Positions 60,366 through 64,000 of a stretch of 64,000 nucleotides of DNA are shown here, in pieces. Where the stretch lies: positions 1,572,764-1,636,763 of the forward strand of contig NZ_CP114780.1 of NCBI RefSeq assembly GCF_027359415.1. The letters run 5' to 3'. The position numbers and the translations under genes were made by a program. The notes below the pieces were generated by a model. The model saw only the letters and a program-made list of their open reading frames with translations. It did not search any database and was not told the origin of the DNA. The stretch's first letter is position 1, and each line of letters opens with the position of its first letter. This DNA is from Prochlorococcus marinus str. MIT 0918. GTDB lineage: Bacteria > Cyanobacteriota > Cyanobacteriia > PCC-6307 > Cyanobiaceae.

Positions 60366-61151
60366 TCAATTGCAATCATTAGATGAATGAATTTTTTTTA
60401 ACATCCTTAGAGAGTTCAAACCTTTATTAAGATGACTTTCCACCCAAATTTCAATTACAAATAATAGCTTTAACCAAACTTTTTTAGGACCAAGAATTTC
60501 ACCATTTTTTTTAATTGGCAGATTCGGCCTGAGAAGGCATTGCAAGAGACCTAGCTCGGATGGGTTCAGTAAAACTTTGGCGTTAGGATGTTCACCTATA
60601 GCAAAACCTTCATGAGGAATAAGGCTGCAACTCCAATTCCAATTGCCTAAGGGAGGGATAAGGTCAATATTGTTTTTGCAGCAAGATTGAATAGGGAGGC
60701 CATAACCCCCAAGAGCAAGTAAATGGACACATGATTGAACACAATTTGCCAATATCTCTAATTGAGATATGTGGTCTTTTTCAAGCCGTTCAAGATGAAT
60801 TAAGATCGCCTCTAAAATTTCAGGTTGAGCATCATTTGTTCCTACTAATAAAATAGATAGTTCTGTTAAAACTTGTGCAGCAGCAAGTGTATCTAGCTTT
60901 TCACCAAGCTTACTAAAACTTTTAAGAATTTTTATTTGCCTTGCTTTTCGCAGCTTGGACTTTCCTACAATTTGAATTTCAAGATATGTTAAAGCCGAAG
61001 TTGCAGCGAGTTTGCTTTTTGGGCGTCTAGCGCCTGGCACGGCAATACGCAAAATACCCTCTTGATAACTTAGGAGAGTTAACAATCGATCATTCTCTCC
61101 TAATGGGCCTACTTTTAACGCAAGTCCTTGAATCTTTTTCTCATTACTCAC
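60366..61151 (-). CDS. recO: DNA repair protein RecO
   Basis: A 261-residue RecO. The OB-fold N-terminus is IQGLALKVGPLGENDRLLTLLSYQEGI and VPGARRPKSKL; the middle helices and a possible zinc-binding set of cysteines (CVQSCVHLLALGGYGLPIQSC) follow. RecO loads RecA onto SSB-coated gaps. GTG start overlaps the deoC stop by 4 bp (GTGA), so it is translationally coupled to deoC. Confidence 0.92.
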   Translation of the reverse strand: MSNEKKIQGLALKVGPLGENDRLLTLLSYQEGILRIAVPGARRPKSKLAATSALTYLEIQIVGKSKLRKARQIKILKSFSKLGEKLDTLAAAQVLTELSILLVGTNDAQPEILEAILIHLERLEKDHISQLEILANCVQSCVHLLALGGYGLPIQSCCKNNIDLIPPLGNWNWSCSLIPHEGFAIGEHPNAKVLLNPSELGLLQCLLRPNLPIKKNGEILGPKKVWLKLLFVIEIWVESHLNKGLNSLRMLKKIHSSNDCN

Positions 61152-61837
61152 TGTTTTTGTGCTTGAAACTCTTTAATTAAATTCATCCCAACAGAAGTTC
61201 CGATAAACTTTGTACCTGCCTCTATTAGTTCTATTACCTCAACAAGACTTTTAATTCCTCCAGCAGCTTTTATTGCACAACGGTTTTTTGTTATAGAGAC
61301 TAATTTTAAGATGTGAGATTTAGTTGTTTTTGGCCCAAATCCAGTGCCTGTTTGAATTTCAGATATGCCTGCTTCTAAACAGGCTTCTATAGCAATAGTC
61401 AACTTTTCATGAGAGAGCTGGTTTGTGTCAAGAATTACTCGGCAAGGTAAGCCTATTTCATTTATATCTGCAAGCTCTTCCGCAAAATTTTGAATATCGC
61501 CTTGATGAAGTTTGAGAAAATTAGGGACTACTTCTATCTCATCTGCTCCATGCTCTGAGGCCCATTCGGCCTCTATCTTTTTTATTTTGCTAGGGATGGC
61601 ACCGAAAGGAAATGCTATAACTGCAATAAGACTAGTTTTTTTATTAGTGGCTATGCGTTTTCTGGCCTCTGGGATTCTAATGAGGTTTGTACATAAACCT
61701 GCAAAATTAAAATGATTGCAGGCGTCACAGATTTGGTTGAAAGACTCCAAATCAAGATGAGGTTCTAAAGCAGCTTGATGAATGAAAGATGGCAAGTCAG
61801 AGATTATCTTGTGCAAAGATTTATATTGATATGGCAT
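61148..61837 (-). CDS. deoC: Deoxyribose-phosphate aldolase
   Basis: A 229-residue DeoC. Motifs include LIAVIAFPFGAIPSKIKKIEAEWASEHGADEIEVV in its parts, RVILDTNQLSHEKLT, IQTGTGFGPKTTKSHI and the Schiff-base lysine region RCAIKAAGGIKSLVE. It cleaves deoxyribose-5-phosphate to acetaldehyde and glyceraldehyde-3-phosphate. ATG overlaps the stop of hpf by one base (TAATG). Confidence 0.95.
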   Translation of the reverse strand: MPYQYKSLHKIISDLPSFIHQAALEPHLDLESFNQICDACNHFNFAGLCTNLIRIPEARKRIATNKKTSLIAVIAFPFGAIPSKIKKIEAEWASEHGADEIEVVPNFLKLHQGDIQNFAEELADINEIGLPCRVILDTNQLSHEKLTIAIEACLEAGISEIQTGTGFGPKTTKSHILKLVSITKNRCAIKAAGGIKSLVEVIELIEAGTKFIGTSVGMNLIKEFQAQKQ

Positions 61838-62424
61838 TAACTCTTGGCTTGAATAACGCCATATCCTCCGTGATTTCGTTTATAAATAACCTGTAATTGT
61901 TGACTGTCTATATCTTTGAAAACATAAAAGTCATGGTCTATTAAATCAAGCTGATGCCTTGCTTGTTCAATGGTCATGAGAGGCATTGGAAAATATTTGC
62001 GTCGTATACCTGGTGTAGGTAGTTGGGCCTCTTTGCCTTCTAAGAGCGAACTGTCTATGGACTTCTCTTCTAGAATTTTTTCCGTAGCAGGTGTAGGAGA
62101 AGCACTATGCCCATTACTGTGATGATGATCAGTATGACGCTCTTTGTATTTTCTTAATTGTCTGCAAAGCTTATTTGCAACAAGGTCAATACTTGCATAA
62201 AGATTTTGGCTTCGTTCTTGTGCACGTATAACAGTGCCATTAGCAAAAACAGTCACCTCAGCAGTTTGTTGGGGCACTCTTGGATTTTTTGCTACTGATA
62301 GATGAACATCAGCTTCTTGTACCATTTCCTCAAAATGATGAATAGCTTTTTCAAGTTTTGCCTTTGTGTATTCACGTAATGCAGGTGTTAACTCAAGATT
62401 TCGGCCATGAATCAACAATTTCAT
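61837..62424 (-). CDS. hpf: Long-form ribosome hibernation promoting factor (LrtA/HPF)
   Basis: A 195-residue long HPF. The N-terminal S30AE domain begins MKLLIHGRNLELTPALREYTKAKLEKAIHHF, followed by a linker rich in His/Ser and the C-terminal dimerisation domain KYFPMPLMTIEQARHQLDLIDHDFYVFKD. It joins 70S ribosomes into inactive 100S dimers. In cyanobacteria LrtA is light-repressed, but that is not visible here. ATG at 62424 is chosen over 62454 because MKLLIHG is the family start. It begins a unit hpf-deoC-recO. Confidence 0.96.
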   Translation of the reverse strand: MKLLIHGRNLELTPALREYTKAKLEKAIHHFEEMVQEADVHLSVAKNPRVPQQTAEVTVFANGTVIRAQERSQNLYASIDLVANKLCRQLRKYKERHTDHHHSNGHSASPTPATEKILEEKSIDSSLLEGKEAQLPTPGIRRKYFPMPLMTIEQARHQLDLIDHDFYVFKDIDSQQLQVIYKRNHGGYGVIQAKS

Positions 62425-62448
62425 TCTTCCTCCTTGAGATCTAAAGAT

Positions 62449-63117
62449 ATGCATAAGTTAGCCATAAAATATCTATCAGAAGAAGGTCCCTCTACGGTTC
62501 TTTTTGAACCTACTGAATTAATAGATTTTCAATCTGCTTGGGATTGGCAGAAGAACTGGCAAAAGGCTTTATTAGCAGATCCTTCGTCTAAACAAGCGAT
62601 TTGGATGCTTGAACATTTTCATTGCTTTACTCTTGGAAGAGCTGCTAGTAAAGATAATTTACTTTTTGACTCTAAAAAAACATCAGTAGATTTATATCGA
62701 ATTGATAGAGGAGGCGAAGTTACACACCATTTACCTGGCCAATTAGTGGTTTATTTGGTGTTAGATCTTCACCGTTATAAAACAGATTTGAATTGGTACT
62801 TAAGAGAGCTTGAAGCTGTTTTGATTGATGTATTGGCTGATCTTGGGCTGATTGGTCAAAGAATGAAGGGCCTGACAGGTGTTTGGTGCGAAGGTAAAAA
62901 GGTTGGAGCAATTGGGGTAGGTTGCAAAAGATGGGTTACTCAGCATGGATTAGCCTTGAATGTTAATTGTGACCTGTCTGGTTTTAATGAGATCATTCCT
63001 TGTGGCTTATCAGAACATCCAATTGGCAAAATTAATGAATTCATTCCTGAAGTTAAAATGAGGGAGGTTCGTTTTTTTATGAAGAAAAACCTGAGCAAGC
63101 ATTTCGGATTGTTATAG
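62449..63117 (+). CDS. lipB: Lipoate-protein ligase B (octanoyltransferase)
   Basis: A 222-residue LipB. FTLGRAASKDNLLF is the substrate-binding start, IDRGGEVTHHLPGQLVVYLV follows, and LTGVWCEGKKVGAIGVGCKRWVTQHGLALNVNCDLSGFNEIIPCG carries the catalytic Cys/Lys residues. It moves octanoate from ACP to lipoyl domains. ATG at 62449 (MHKLAIKYL) is chosen over the open ATG at 62407, which lies inside the divergent hpf gene. The two starts are 24 bp apart, so a very compact divergent promoter is needed. Confidence 0.93.
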   Translation: MHKLAIKYLSEEGPSTVLFEPTELIDFQSAWDWQKNWQKALLADPSSKQAIWMLEHFHCFTLGRAASKDNLLFDSKKTSVDLYRIDRGGEVTHHLPGQLVVYLVLDLHRYKTDLNWYLRELEAVLIDVLADLGLIGQRMKGLTGVWCEGKKVGAIGVGCKRWVTQHGLALNVNCDLSGFNEIIPCGLSEHPIGKINEFIPEVKMREVRFFMKKNLSKHFGLL

Positions 63118-63162
63118 AAGTAGTAAAAAAACTTTGGGAGGACGTAAAAATTTATTATTCAA

Positions 63163-64000
63163 ATGTCAACCTTAAAAATTGGGAGTAAAAGTTTGCAAAT
63201 TTTCAAGAGAATGAATGGTGCAGAGACCAATGCGAAGAATGGTTTAGCAAGATCACATTGGATTTCTACACAACGAGAGCAAAAAGCACTAAATGCTCAT
63301 CATTGTGTAAAGGAAATTAAGCGAGTTGATCAAATATGGCCATGGTTGAGAAATCATCATGGTGATTTATTAGCTGTTGATGCTCCACATTCAATAGCCC
63401 GTGAGAGTTATACCTATAAAGAGCTTGCTGACAAGATTTCAATAGCTGCAGCTGCTTTTAATTCTTTAGGAGTAAAAAATAATGATGTTATTGCGTTGTT
63501 TTCAGAAAATAGTCCTCGATGGTTAATTGTTGATCAAGGTTTGATGAGGTTAGGGGCTGCTGATGCTGTGAGAGGAGCTTCAGCGCCAGTCGAAGAGCTT
63601 CGTTATATCTTGGATGATTCTCAATCAGTTGGTTTAATAGTTCAATCAGCAAGCTTGTGGGAAAAACTTTCGTTAAATCAAGAGCAAAAAACACAATTAA
63701 AATTTGTTTTACAGCTAGAGGGAGAGACTAAAGATGGTTTGATTAAATGGGAAGACTTTATGCGAAGTGGAGAAAAGTATCTTCAAAAGCCCGTTGCAGA
63801 TAATTGTTCCAATAACATTGCAACTATTTTATATACTTCTGGGACTACTGGTCGCCCTAAAGGTGTCCCTTTGACTCATGAAAACTTTCTGCATCAAATG
63901 CGATCTTTAGCATGTATTGCGAGCCCTTCTCCGGGTACACCTCTCCTTAGCGTTTTACCTATTTGGCACTCTTATGAAAGGAGTGCTGAGTATTATTTCT
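63163..64000 (+). CDS. Acyl-CoA / acyl-ACP synthetase (FadD/Aas-like), 3' end outside window
   Basis: An open frame from ATG at 63163 to the end of the window, 279 residues visible. The N-terminus contains SYTYKELADKISIAAAAFNSLG and ALFSENSPRWLIVDQG, followed by the AMP-binding P-loop ILYTSGTTGRPKGVPLTHENF near residue 224 and LPIWHSYERSAEYYF. It activates fatty acids as acyl-AMP and forms acyl-CoA or acyl-ACP for recycling. The ACP form is usual in cyanobacteria, but that is inference. It starts 45 bp after lipB on the same strand. Confidence 0.93.
   Translation, partial: MSTLKIGSKSLQIFKRMNGAETNAKNGLARSHWISTQREQKALNAHHCVKEIKRVDQIWPWLRNHHGDLLAVDAPHSIARESYTYKELADKISIAAAAFNSLGVKNNDVIALFSENSPRWLIVDQGLMRLGAADAVRGASAPVEELRYILDDSQSVGLIVQSASLWEKLSLNQEQKTQLKFVLQLEGETKDGLIKWEDFMRSGEKYLQKPVADNCSNNIATILYTSGTTGRPKGVPLTHENFLHQMRSLACIASPSPGTPLLSVLPIWHSYERSAEYYF

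Overview
The window looks like a stretch of the chromosome of a low-light-adapted Prochlorococcus (SS120/MIT9211-like). The evidence is the AT-rich base composition, a single rrn operon of the 16S-tRNA-Ile-tRNA-Ala-23S-5S type, picocyanobacterial photosynthesis genes (psbB, psbT, psbM, petB, petD, psaE), and a vestigial phycoerythrin locus with no phycocyanin or allophycocyanin genes beside it. The strain assignment is inferred from gene content, not from a database match.

Layout. 0-5.9 kb: the 3' part of a flavoprotein-SelD fusion, a tRNA CCA-adding enzyme, a UvrD/PcrA helicase and a small ORF. 6-12.3 kb: the reduced phycoerythrin (PE-III type) locus, with cpeB, cpeA, several bilin lyases and the linker ppeC. 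12.3-21.3 kb, mostly minus strand: a PucC-like transporter, tRNA-Phe, a sugar kinase, metK, a HAD phosphatase, ribosomal protein S1, nrdR, psbT and psbB. 21.5-24.5 kb, plus strand: ferredoxin, psbM, a hotdog thioesterase, prmC, tsaC and a small membrane protein. 24.5-29.2 kb, minus strand: tRNA-Thr, minC-minD-minE, an HD phosphohydrolase and a carboxyl-terminal protease; petB-petD diverge from these. 30.5-38 kb: a neutral invertase and the rrn operon. 38-42.5 kb: mutM-psaE, a picocyanobacterial DNA-binding-like protein, a LysM protein and an aldehyde dehydrogenase. 42.6-50.1 kb is a loosely packed accessory region: hypothetical genes, a YhiN-like flavoprotein, a TVP38 membrane protein, a carbamoyltransferase/SxtJ/DUF5989 mini-operon, and a truncated tyrosine integrase next to tRNA-Thr and tRNA-Tyr. 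50.2-64 kb is core housekeeping: aroQ, miaE, cobI, DUF1823, der, ecfT, pipX-pipY, sepF, proC, a glycosyltransferase, an MFS transporter, recO-deoC-hpf, lipB and the 5' part of an acyl-CoA/acyl-ACP synthetase.

Two parts stand out. In the phycoerythrin locus the lyase families present match the bilin-binding cysteines that remain: alpha has lost the Cys-139 equivalent and nine residues, while beta keeps all four canonical cysteines. In the accessory region, a three-gene carbamoyltransferase unit includes a 53-residue membrane protein that is easily overlooked, and the region ends at a decayed integrase beside tRNA genes, which suggests an old island boundary. The rrn leader and the 16S-23S spacer also carry matching hairpin-plus-boxA modules.
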